Shown here one piece after another: positions 53,805 to 62,386 of a stretch of 64,000 nt of DNA (positions are counted from its first letter, which is position 1; each line of letters begins with the position of its first letter). The position numbers and the translations under genes are program-made. The notes below the pieces were generated by a model. The model saw only the letters and a list, made by a program, of their open reading frames with translations, was not told the DNA's origin and made no database searches. The stretch lies in contig CANTFK010000986.1 of the NCBI GenBank assembly GCA_947646735.1, forward strand, positions 310,001 to 374,000. Direction: 5' to 3'. The stretch is from Peronospora farinosa. Taxonomy: Eukaryota; Oomycota; Peronosporomycetes; Peronosporales; Peronosporaceae.

Positions 53805-53920
53805 ATGGAGTTAGGCAATGCAGATGTGATCTGCTACAAGTGCGGAAAGCGAGGCCATATGATGGCTTGCTTCTATGCCAAACTTGCTGCTGGTGCTAAG
53901 GCAGCCAGCAAAAGTCTCCC
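53805..53920 (+). pseudogene. Element C: nucleocapsid zinc knuckle
   Basis: Same atypical CX2CX4HX3C knuckle as in element A (CYKCGKRGHMMAC). A one-base deletion in an A-run at about 53910 changes the frame shortly after, so knuckle and protease are not in one frame here. Confidence 0.82.
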
Positions 53921-54060
53921 AACCCGAAGGGAGGTGCGAAAAACCAGCGAGCACGACGCACGGGCTCAGCACCTGCCCAAGATGGGTCGGGAAATGCGGG
54001 AGCGCAGTAGGGGCGGGATGCCCTACTGTCGCGGACTCTGAAGCTACCCCTAAGTTCAGA

Positions 54061-56124
54061 GTGATCGAACAAATGGGTAGCATAGTCCCTGAGGTTCCGA
54101 AAGGTCGGACCTCAACCCTTTTGGTCTATAGCGCTCGAGTACGAGGCTATGACCAAGTGATGACCCTTCTCGTGGATTCGGGTGCATCACAAAACTTTGT
54201 GAAACTCGCGGCTCTGAAAAAGAGACCGGCGAGTTATGAGTCGCTTTGCCAGGATGGCAAGCGAGAAGTGGCGATCGTTCGTTTAGCGAACGGAGCGCTC
54301 GTTAAATCGGAGGGAGCTCAAGTTGAACTCGCCTTCAGTTTCAGTGACTTCTCTTGTAAAGAGAAGTTCACTGTGCTAGGTATGGAGAGTCCGTATGACC
54401 TCATCCTAGGCATGCCTTGGTTGGCTAAACACCAACCATGGATAGACTGGCGTACACGCACAGTCGCTAGCTCTACGCAAGAAACCGGAAAGGATGTGCT
54501 CTTGCGAGAGGCTTATGTGATTGATGCTGTGTCCAACACAGTCGAGGGTGCGATGACAGTATGTCAATCGACACCAAGAACTACCCAGCTCAAAAGGAGT
54601 GGTGTAGTTGGAAGTGCACTGGCGGAAAGCCAGGTGACGCATATTCCTACCCAGGTCGAAAAGACTGGTGTAGTGAATGGGGCGATGACAGGTAGTCATG
54701 CGTCCAATGGTCCTGCACAGAGCCGAGAGCCTGTGTCAGTTGATGGTGGGCTGACAGGAAGTCAAGCGCCACAAGAACCGGCACAGATCCAAGAGCCTGG
54801 TGCGGTTGGAAGGAGTGCGTTAGCTGAGATAGCAACGACACCTTCTTCCAGGTCAAAGGTCGTGGTGACTCGAAGAACGAGCACCAGACGTATTAAGACG
54901 ATCAAGGGCACGTCGAAACGAGTGACCCTTGGATCAGTCTCGGTCCAAGAGGACGGACCTACGAACGAGTTGTTCGAGGCCGTCGAAGACAAAATGCCGG
55001 AGGCATCCTCAGTTGAGGTGCTCCAACTTGTCTTGGCATCTGCCGAGGAGATAGTAAATCTCTCGGAGATGACGTGGGATCTGTTCCTGTACGAACTAAA
55101 GGAAGGAAAGATCCACGAGATAGTCGCACCAGTTCCAGAAGAGAACGTGGTGGACTGTTGCTCTTCATCCACAATGGATGAGAGCGTCTTGGAGACCGAC
55201 AAAAAGAAACGGTTCGCTGCTCAAGGCTGGGATGCCTTGAAGGACAGCCCGTTCTATGATGTTCTGTGGAAACACCGTGATGTGTTTCCAGCAGAAGTGC
55301 CGAGCCGCCTACCGGCCGATAGGGGCATCAGGCACGAGATTGACCTGGATCCTGGCACCAAGTATTGTGTGACCAGGCAATGGCCGTTGCCGAAAGATCA
55401 AGTCGATTACATCGATGAGTTCTTCGACAAGAGAGCTAAGGCGGGATATGTACGTGAGAGAAAGTCGCCTCACTGCAGCCCGACCTTTTGTGTGCGTAAA
55501 ACAACAGGTGGGTGGCGCGTGGTTCATGCTTACAATAAACTGAACACGGGCACCATTCCGGCTCAAAGGCCGATCCCGCGGAAAGATGCTTTGTTAAATT
55601 CCATGGGAAAGTCAACTATCTTTTCCGCGTTGGATCTAAAGGATGGCTACTATCAGGTTCTCATGAGAGATACCGATGTAGCCAAAACGGCAGTAAGCAC
55701 CCCAAGCGGTATGCTATGGGAGTGGCTTGTGATGCCACAAGGGTTGAAAAATGCTCCGGCAACATTCAACCGAGTGGTGGCTCACGTGATGCGTCAGCAC
55801 CCTGCCTACGCGCCCCATTACTTTGACGATGTATTCGTGCATAGTAGGGCAGAGGACGGTATGAGCGCAATAGAGTCGCACAATCGTCATTTAGACGCTG
55901 TGTTGCAGACTCTGGGTGACGCCCAATTATACGTGAACTTGCAAAAGTGCGTCATAGGGGTCCCCGAGATACCTGTACTGGGCTGCAACGTAGGTGCACA
56001 CGGTGTACAAGCAGAACCAGAAAAGGTAAAGGCTGTAAAGGAATGGCCAGTCCCACGACATGTGAAGGATCTGCGCCAATTCCTTGGGCTCGCTAATTAC
56101 TTGCATAAGTACAGCAAGAATTAA
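54061..56124 (+). pseudogene. Element C: protease, linker and reverse transcriptase
   Basis: Long open frame with the protease site LLVDSGASQNF, GMPWLAKHQPWIDW, a Ser/Gln/Glu linker with repeated PAQSREP-like phrases (about residues 230-290 of the frame), then reverse transcriptase motifs FPAEVPSRLPADRG, FCVRKTTGGWRVVHAYNKLN, STIFSALDLKDGYYQ, MPQGLKNAPATFNRVV and catalytic HYFDDVFVHS. It ends YLHKYSKN followed by TAA, but the same frame continues at once with RNase H. This shows what the split reading frame of element A looked like before element B inserted. Confidence 0.9.
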
Positions 56125-56892
56125 GCGGAGCAGACCAAGCCATTGTCTGACCTTTTAAAAAAGGATACAGAATGGACTTGGTCAAAGGAACAAGAAGATG
56201 CGTTCACTTCAGTGAAGCAATCTCTTGTAGAGGCACCGGTCTTGGCATTGTCAGACGCGGATAAGACCTTTAGCGTCGTCTGCGATGCAAGCAATTTTGC
56301 AATCGGCAGCGCGCTCATGCAGAAGGATGACAACGGCGTTGACCGTGTCATTTCTTATCAGTCTCGGCTTTTAAAAGCTGCCGAGCTGAATTACCCTGTG
56401 CATGACAAGGAGCTACTTTCAATTAAGTATGCCCTTGTGAAGTTTCGGGTGCACCGCTTGGGCACCGAACCTTTTGTGGTTTATACGGATCAAGCATCAC
56501 TGTGGACCGCTACAAATTCACCGCACCTCTCGACGAGAATGGCGAGATGGCTAACATTATTCTCTGAATTTAATTTCAAAGTTGAATATAAGCCGGGTAA
56601 GTCGAATGTATTGGCTGACGTGTTATCGCGCAGACCAGACTTCGAGTCAAGACACCAGGAAAGTGTGTCTCGTGCGAAAGCACAAGTTGAGTCGTCAAAA
56701 TTGGCAGCCATGAAGGCCTACCATGTTACGAGCTCAATGGCCTCCGATATCAAGGAGGGTTCCAGTCAGGACGAACATTGTCGCCTGCTGTTGGATCATT
56801 TTGGTGGACGAAAGGTTACCCTTCCGTCGCACCTCAAAGCGAAACTAAATCGTTTCAGTTACAGTGATGGCCTATTATGGCATCAACTGTAA
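56125..56892 (+). pseudogene. Element C: RNase H domain
   Basis: In frame with the reverse transcriptase after the TAA. SVVCDASNFAIGSALMQKDD, NYPVHDKELLSIKYALVKF, VVYTDQASLWTATNSPHLS and KPGKSNVLADVLSRRPDF are RNase H landmarks. It ends WHQL then TAA; the frame goes on directly with the integrase. Both TAA codons are at the same place in element A. Confidence 0.9.
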
Positions 56893-56904
56893 CCTTGTCA
56901 TCCC

Positions 56905-57714
56905 TTGAGGATCTATGTCCCTCATGACACAGATCTCAAGCCGATGATACTTCACGAGTGCCATGATGCACCATCTAGTGGGCATCTGGGCCGTGAAAAG
57001 ACATTCTTACGAGTGTCAGAGGAATTGTGGTGGACCCACCTATATCGGTGGGTGGACAACTATATTATTTCTTGCGAAGAGTGTCAACGCATTAAGCCTG
57101 CACCTTCGAACAGTGCGCCACTGAAGCCACTGCCGATTCCAACTAAATGTTGGAAGTCGGTCAGTTTGGACTTCATGTTTGGCTTACCGCCTGACCATAA
57201 AGGCAGGACGGGGCTCGTCGTCTTTGTAGACATACCGAGCAAGGTGGTGCATTTGGCACCATGTAGCACCAAGATCTCAGGCAAAGAGGCTGCCCTCTTG
57301 TTTCTGGATCACGTGTACCGACTACACGGGATGCCCGAGTCCATAGTATCGGACCGGGATCCGCGTATAACGTCGGGTTTTTGGCGACATGTGTTTGAGC
57401 TGCTGGGTAGCAAGCTCCACATGTCAACCGCTGATCATCCCCAGACCGATGGCCAAACAGAACGGGCCAATCGAGTCGTGGCGGATGTGTTGCGTACAGT
57501 AGCGACTCCCAAAGAATGGAGCAAGCAATTGCCATTCGTGGAGTTCGCTATCAATAACAGTGTTTACGCCAGTACGGGTGAAACACCGTTTTACATTAAC
57601 GGACTGCGTCATCCTCGAACGCCAGTCTCGTTTGTACGCAGCCCGAGTCTTAGTGGGGGAGGGCCCCTCACTTCGCTCGGTGCAAATGCCAAAAAAGAGC
57701 CAAGGTTTCCCTAG
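56905..57714 (+). pseudogene. Element C: integrase zinc-binding domain and catalytic core
   Basis: HECHDAPSSGHLGREKTFLR and SCEECQRIKP form the HHCC site. The core keeps its acidic residues: SVSLDFMFGLP, ESIVSDRDPRITSGFW and HPQTDGQTERANRVV. VYASTGETPFYINGLRHPR follows. The frame ends at 57714; the C-terminal part continues in the next frame, so a one-base shift lies around 57660-57714. Confidence 0.9.
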
Positions 57715-58828
57715 TAATACTGCTAGTTTATCATTGGTCACGTCACCTATAGGTGTCACAGAGGAGGCACGGCAAGAAGTGCCAGTGCTACTTGATGATG
57801 ACACTATAGTGTTATCAACAGCGTCGACCCATGAGCGACCTCTTGGAGGCGTCATCGGCGAGCTGGATGCTAAAAGCGTGAGCGAAGCTCAGCGCTTTGT
57901 GGATGAGCGATTAGCCATCACACGTAAAGTCCGTGACGCAATGGCAAGCGCACAGGACAAGCAAAAACAATATGCAGACCAGCATGGTCGCAAAAACAAT
58001 GAACACTTTAGTGTTGGTGACAAAGTGCTATTAAGTACTGCTACCCTACCTAAACATGCAATTTCTGTACTACCTGGTGGTACTACTAAGCTATTGCCCC
58101 GATTCATTGGGCCCTTTACAGTGGTTGAAGAAGTTGGAGACCTAAATTATAGGCTCACTCTCCCACCGTATATGAAGACGCACCCCGTATTTTACGTGGG
58201 TCGTCTGAAGCGGTATGTTGATCCAGAAGAGATCACATATCCACATCGGTCTAACGAGACCGATGGTGACGTCGACTGTGAGTCGAGCGTCGCGACCGAT
58301 CAGGCGACGAGGATGCCGAGAGGCTCCCCGTGTATAAACGAGGCGATAGAGGACTCGGCGATCGAGGAGGACTCCGCGCTTGACGCGGATCTCTCATCAC
58401 CAGTCGCTCTAGGATGTCCAAACGGGTCTTCAGGCGGTCATACCCCTGACGGTCTCTCGCCCTCACATCACGCAGATCCGAGGTCAGTCGCGAGACTTGA
58501 CTCTCGAGATCTGTCACCTGCCTCTTCAGCGCAGCGGACTCAGCCTGCGACTGAACAGCAGCAGGGTAGGCAGCCGCGAGTAGGTGGGCGTAATCGCCAC
58601 TCCTATCGGGCACCACCTGTGTTGATGGACGCGGAAGGTAACACGCGCTTCCTTGTTGGAAGGCTGTTGGCCCACCGGTTTGTGAAGCAAAAGCTCCAAA
58701 TCCTTGTCCAGTGGAAGGGTTACCCAACGAGCTTTGACTCGTGGGAGCCTGTGGACGCTTTGCGCGTTGACGTGCCTGGGCTGGTGACTGCTTATGTGAA
58801 GCAGCACCAGCTGTCGTCTTCCTGCTAG
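57660..58828 (+). pseudogene. Element C: integrase C-terminal region and chromodomain
   Basis: EAQRFVDERLAITRKVRDAM, VGDKVLLSTATLPKHAIS, HPVFYVGRLKRYVDPEE, an acidic Ser-rich spacer, then a chromodomain (VGRLLAHRFVKQKLQILVQW, GYPTSFDSWEPVDAL) and stop at 58828. The spacer and chromodomain are encoded opposite the antisense frame. It is open throughout here, whereas element A has a frameshift. Confidence 0.88.
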
Positions 58829-59680
58829 GTCCGGCTGGACTAGCTGAAGAAGCGTGGCGAGAATTAATTGGGGGTCGCTTACCACCCAAGAATTCATTCG
58901 CACGCTTCATGGCGAAGCTGATTTGCTGCGACCGCTGTTTCGTTGCATCTTCATGCAAGGTAACACGGCGCCGAAGTTCATCTTCATAGTCGTCGGCTGT
59001 TTCGTTAGAACGCAGCACGACTGGAATTGGGAAAGCACGATTAAGTGCTTTGCCCTGCTTTTTCCACAAGGGAAAGACGCTATAAAACTAATGAGCGTCA
59101 ATAGTTGCACGCTGCAAAAGCGCTGCACTAGACCCATCCGAGTTCATCCACTCAGATGGAGGTGGCATTGGTGGCAAGCCACCACTCACGTAGCCGCCCT
59201 CGCGACGGCGGTCTAGTGAGGACGAAGGTGTACTTGGTGGAGCTTTCAGCTCACACTCACCTGAGTCTGACTCTCCATTATGGATTGTCAAGACATCAGA
59301 TTGAGGAGTAACATCTGACTGAGTCGCGACTACTCCTTTCGAAGTAGCGTGCTCAGTCTTAGTCGCTGCGCTCGTAGGCGCAGACGACGAGGTTTTACCT
59401 TCGCTTGTAGGAGGCATAGATGCTTCCTCAAGGACGGGTGCCTCAAATGATGGGGACATATGTCCCATCAATGCGCTTTGCTCATCGCCACATTGGGGTG
59501 ATGGCAATGGCGTAGTCTCATCGTAGTCTTCAATTAGAGATGGATCTTCATCCACATTATCGTGAGATGGAAGATTCACCTCAGTGCCTGAAGCACTTTG
59601 CGACGGCTGCGATAAATCGCGGCGCGTGCGCTTAGTGCTGGACTGCATGGGTGCCTTTGCAGGCACCCATCAGCCTTACT
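58251..59680 (-). pseudogene. Antisense protein of element C (aORF), broken copy
   Basis: Same protein as the element A antisense frame with few residue changes (DDYEDELRRR for DDYEAELRRR, MKRANEFL for MKRAHEFL). The start region has lost about ten bases near 59665, changing the frame after the ATG, and a TAG replaces Arg after IDAH (near 59085). The two halves 59666-59088 and 59069-58251 stay open. The C-terminal heptads are intact. Confidence 0.72.
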
Positions 59681-59777
59681 GGCATGATAATCGAGCAGAT
59701 TAAAGCGGCGCGTTTATAACGGCTCGCAAGTCTCTCTGTCTCCTAGGCGATGTTTTACAAAATGTAAAAATCGTTCT

Positions 59778-59791
59778 AAAACGGGGGATGG
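59778..59791 (+). other. Polypurine tract of element C
   Basis: AAAACGGGGGATGG immediately before the 3' LTR start TGTACC. Confidence 0.8.
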
Positions 59792-60383
59792 TGTACCAGG
59801 GTATCTAGTTACACGTAAACATTAAATAATATACTTAATGTTTGGTCTAAAATTATCCATGATTACTTTTGACCTGTCACTTGGGTGTGATACACAAATG
59901 TGATCCACCCTCGTGAATGTGATATCCATTTATGGATTCACATGGGAAGGGATGACGTTAGTTGAAGCTAGGCATCGCGACGTCTCAGAAGGACGTCAGT
60001 TGCGATCTTAAATCTAGATTTAAGCTCATGCGTCAGGATACGCTTCTAAAGAGTCGCGTATCCAATCTATATATATAATTAGCCAATCAGTAGTTAAATA
60101 TATATATTTAGTTATAATTAATTAAATATATCTCGGTCTTGAATTTCCTTAACCACGCACGAGAAGTTGAAAGACTTCTGCGTGACGTCGGTGACTTCTT
60201 GTTTAGAAGTTCGTTGCACTCTCGCTTAAGCGAGAGGCAACTGGTGGTGCGACTGCTTAAGCAGTCGACCAACCACACAACCACCCTCGCCCGCGAAGGT
60301 AAGACGGTATAACCGCTTCCTCGATTGTGCTGAAGGTGTGTGCTATGTAGCACGAGGCAACTTCGTAGAAGTGCTCGTCTACA
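59792..60383 (+). repeat. LTR of element C, right copy (3' LTR), subtype 2
   Basis: 592 bp, ends TGTACCAGGG ... CGTCTACA, followed by GGCTT (60384-60388), the complement of AAGCC at 52031. U3 resembles the LTR at 51433-52030 rather than the other LTR of its own element. Confidence 0.93.
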
Positions 60384-60388
60384 GGCTT

Positions 60389-60730
60389 TATCTCCATGAC
60401 TTAAACTGAGATTTGATTTTTATTTAAGATTTTTTTATAGTCTTCCTCTAAGTACCCTACACTAGATTAATAACTATTATAGTAATCATAGGATGTCATC
60501 GTCGTATCTGGATACGGAATCATCCAATCATCAGTGTATGTTGTACTAAGTACTACTGTATCATTTATGACACTAATACCGACAGTATACGATATTACTG
60601 ATACCTAATAATACCACTCATCTATGATACCCCTTTTTAAAAGGATCAGTATTAAAAATACATAATATGCAAACAAAAAACTTCAACCGTGATTTACTTC
60701 GGCATGATGTTACAACCGTCGTTTAACCCA
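60389..60730. repeat. Probable LTR part of element D
   Basis: AT-rich, gene-free. On the minus strand a G-rich tract (GGTGGGGGGGGGGTTAA, 60731-60747) is followed by TGGGTTAAACG at 60730, which fits a polypurine tract and LTR start. The other LTR is outside the window, so the far border cannot be set. Confidence 0.5.
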
Positions 60731-60835
60731 TTAACCCCCCCCCCCACCAAACTGACGTTCCCATATAATGTCATTCGACATCTTTCCTTATTTTGAGGTA
60801 ATGCTTTAGCGAGTGTTTAAACCTTACGGTTGTTC

Positions 60836-62123
60836 ATGGCACACAACATGATGCCTCCTGGCAATGAGTCACAGACTCTAAGGGACCTCATTGAAGGCGA
60901 CCTTGACGAAGCGGTTGATTACAAAAATGACACTGTCTTCATGGGACCCAATGCGCCCCTTTTAATCACACTTAGATGTGAAGCTGACATTAGTCATTAA
61001 CCGAACCGATTCGTAAACGTGGTGTTGCGGATGCGCTAACCGCATTACGTGACTTGCCTGACGTATCGTTAACGGCGACAGTTACCAACCCACTCAACAA
61101 ACATCAACAGTAGACCATTGACCAAGAGGAAGGCGCAAGACGCCGGTCGAAGAATATGGCTAGACTTCAAGGCCACCGACAGTATAAGTTCAAGCCACTC
61201 TCTGTGGAAGAGCGCCTTAAAGAGACATCTGGTCATTCCCTTTCTGGCTGGTCCATTGGGCCTGAGCCATTTCGCCTGAGGATGTCGCTACGTGAGCGGC
61301 TCTTCGACAACGGTATCTGAAATCCCACATCACCACAAAAATCCAATACTTGGCATCTCTCACTAGGCAAGCACGTGGTGCACCAGTTCCTTTCATAAAG
61401 GGTGTTCCCATCCTTCTATTCGCGGGGTAAACTGAAGAAAAAGAGGATAAGGCCTTTAGCCGCTGGCCGCACTATGCGCGACGATTGAGCAGCATTTGGG
61501 CTCTACGAGCAAGTACCGACGTGGCAAATATTCGTCTCAAACGGAAAATGCAATACGATTACGCTTAACTGAAGGGCCGAGGAAAGTTGAAGTCACAATG
61601 AACGCAATATGCGTCTGCTACCCAGCACTCCAAAGTTTCGGCTACACCTGTAGCCGCGAGTTCAGGCCGAGACCGCTAACTCGCCTACCCTAACCACTAC
61701 TGGTGAGAAGCGTCATCCCCACAGGTTTTCCCTGCGCACGACGCTCAAAAACGTCTACGGCGTACGGGCGATCCTGCCGAAGGGGAACCTCGAACTCCCA
61801 TGAGTTCCACGACTTAGGATATCCCCGCCACTTCACCAGATACTGGTTTTGACCGTGTCGATGACGCTTCTGAAGGAGCCGTTTCAAATGGAACTAAAGG
61901 TTCCCCTGCCCATCAAGCAAAGCCGGAGTGTGCCGGTGTACCGGCACAAGCTCATGCCGAGCTACTTCAAGGGGTGAAGTGTCTTCGTGAGACTGTGCAG
62001 AAAATGAATACTCGCCTCCAGTCGTTGGACCAGAGTCGAATTCGAGTGGAGGGGCAGCTCGACCTCTTGGTGCAGACGATGCGTCCTACGGCAGTGCCGA
62101 TGAGCTCTTCGCGAGCGCCTTAG
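60836..62123 (+). pseudogene. Antisense protein of element D (aORF), decayed
   Basis: Starts MAHNMMPPGNESQTLRDLIE at 60836 and stops at 61000. A middle stretch near 61140-61320 reads RLQGHRQYKFKPLSVEERLK and LRMSLRERLFDNG, reminiscent in place and spacing of the HRFYSVDPLWKKQ region of element A. The end, 61818-62123, reads AHAELLQGVKCLRETVQKMN, TRLQSLDQSRIRVEGQLDLL and VQTMRP, a heptad-like segment as in element A. It overlaps the chromodomain on the other strand. Confidence 0.55.
61690..61887 (-). pseudogene. Element D: chromodomain
   Basis: LLQKRHRHGQNQYLVKWRGY then PKSWNSWEFEV is a chromodomain core with the aromatic and WRGYP-type residues. It is cut off from the integrase by decayed sequence at 61888-62386, in which pieces of the integrase tail (VEDQVLLNAKNV) are still readable. 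Confidence 0.8.
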
Positions 62124-62386
62124 TATTCACATGGGACGGATACCGATATGGCTTGAGCATGCTAACGTAAAACACGGGGTTTGTATGCAATTTGCGCGGC
62201 TGATAAAGCGTATACGCCAATCCTTTCTTGGCCACGACCGTAAAGGGTCCAATGAAGCGTGAAGCAATTTTTCTTAAAGACAGCGGACACTACATTGGTA
62301 GGTACGTTTTTAGCATTAAGTAATACTTGGTCTTCGACCTCATAATAATCGATACAACTTCTGCCATTAGCATTTTCATGTTCCTT

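Larger units (their letters stand above)
52274..60383 (+). mobile_element. Element C: chromodomain-bearing Ty3/gypsy retrotransposon, full length
   Basis: 8.1-kb plus-strand relative of element A in inverted orientation. Present LTRs are 52274-52875 and 59792-60383, of different U3 subtypes. Order: primer site, gag, zinc knuckle, protease, reverse transcriptase, RNase H, integrase, chromodomain; an antisense frame lies before the 3' LTR. The integrase core missing in A is present here. Several frameshifts and single in-frame stops make it defective as it stands. Confidence 0.95.

Noticed and set aside
32121..60388. Explaining the mixed LTRs by gene conversion alone
   Set aside because: Conversion could swap LTR sequence, but would not also exchange the host-derived 5-bp flanks in inverted orientation; inversion explains both, with conversion only for the inner U5/gag part.
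60720..60760. C-run as a regulatory site or assembly gap
   Set aside because: Read on the minus strand it is a G-rich polypurine tract directly before a TGGG LTR-like start of element D.
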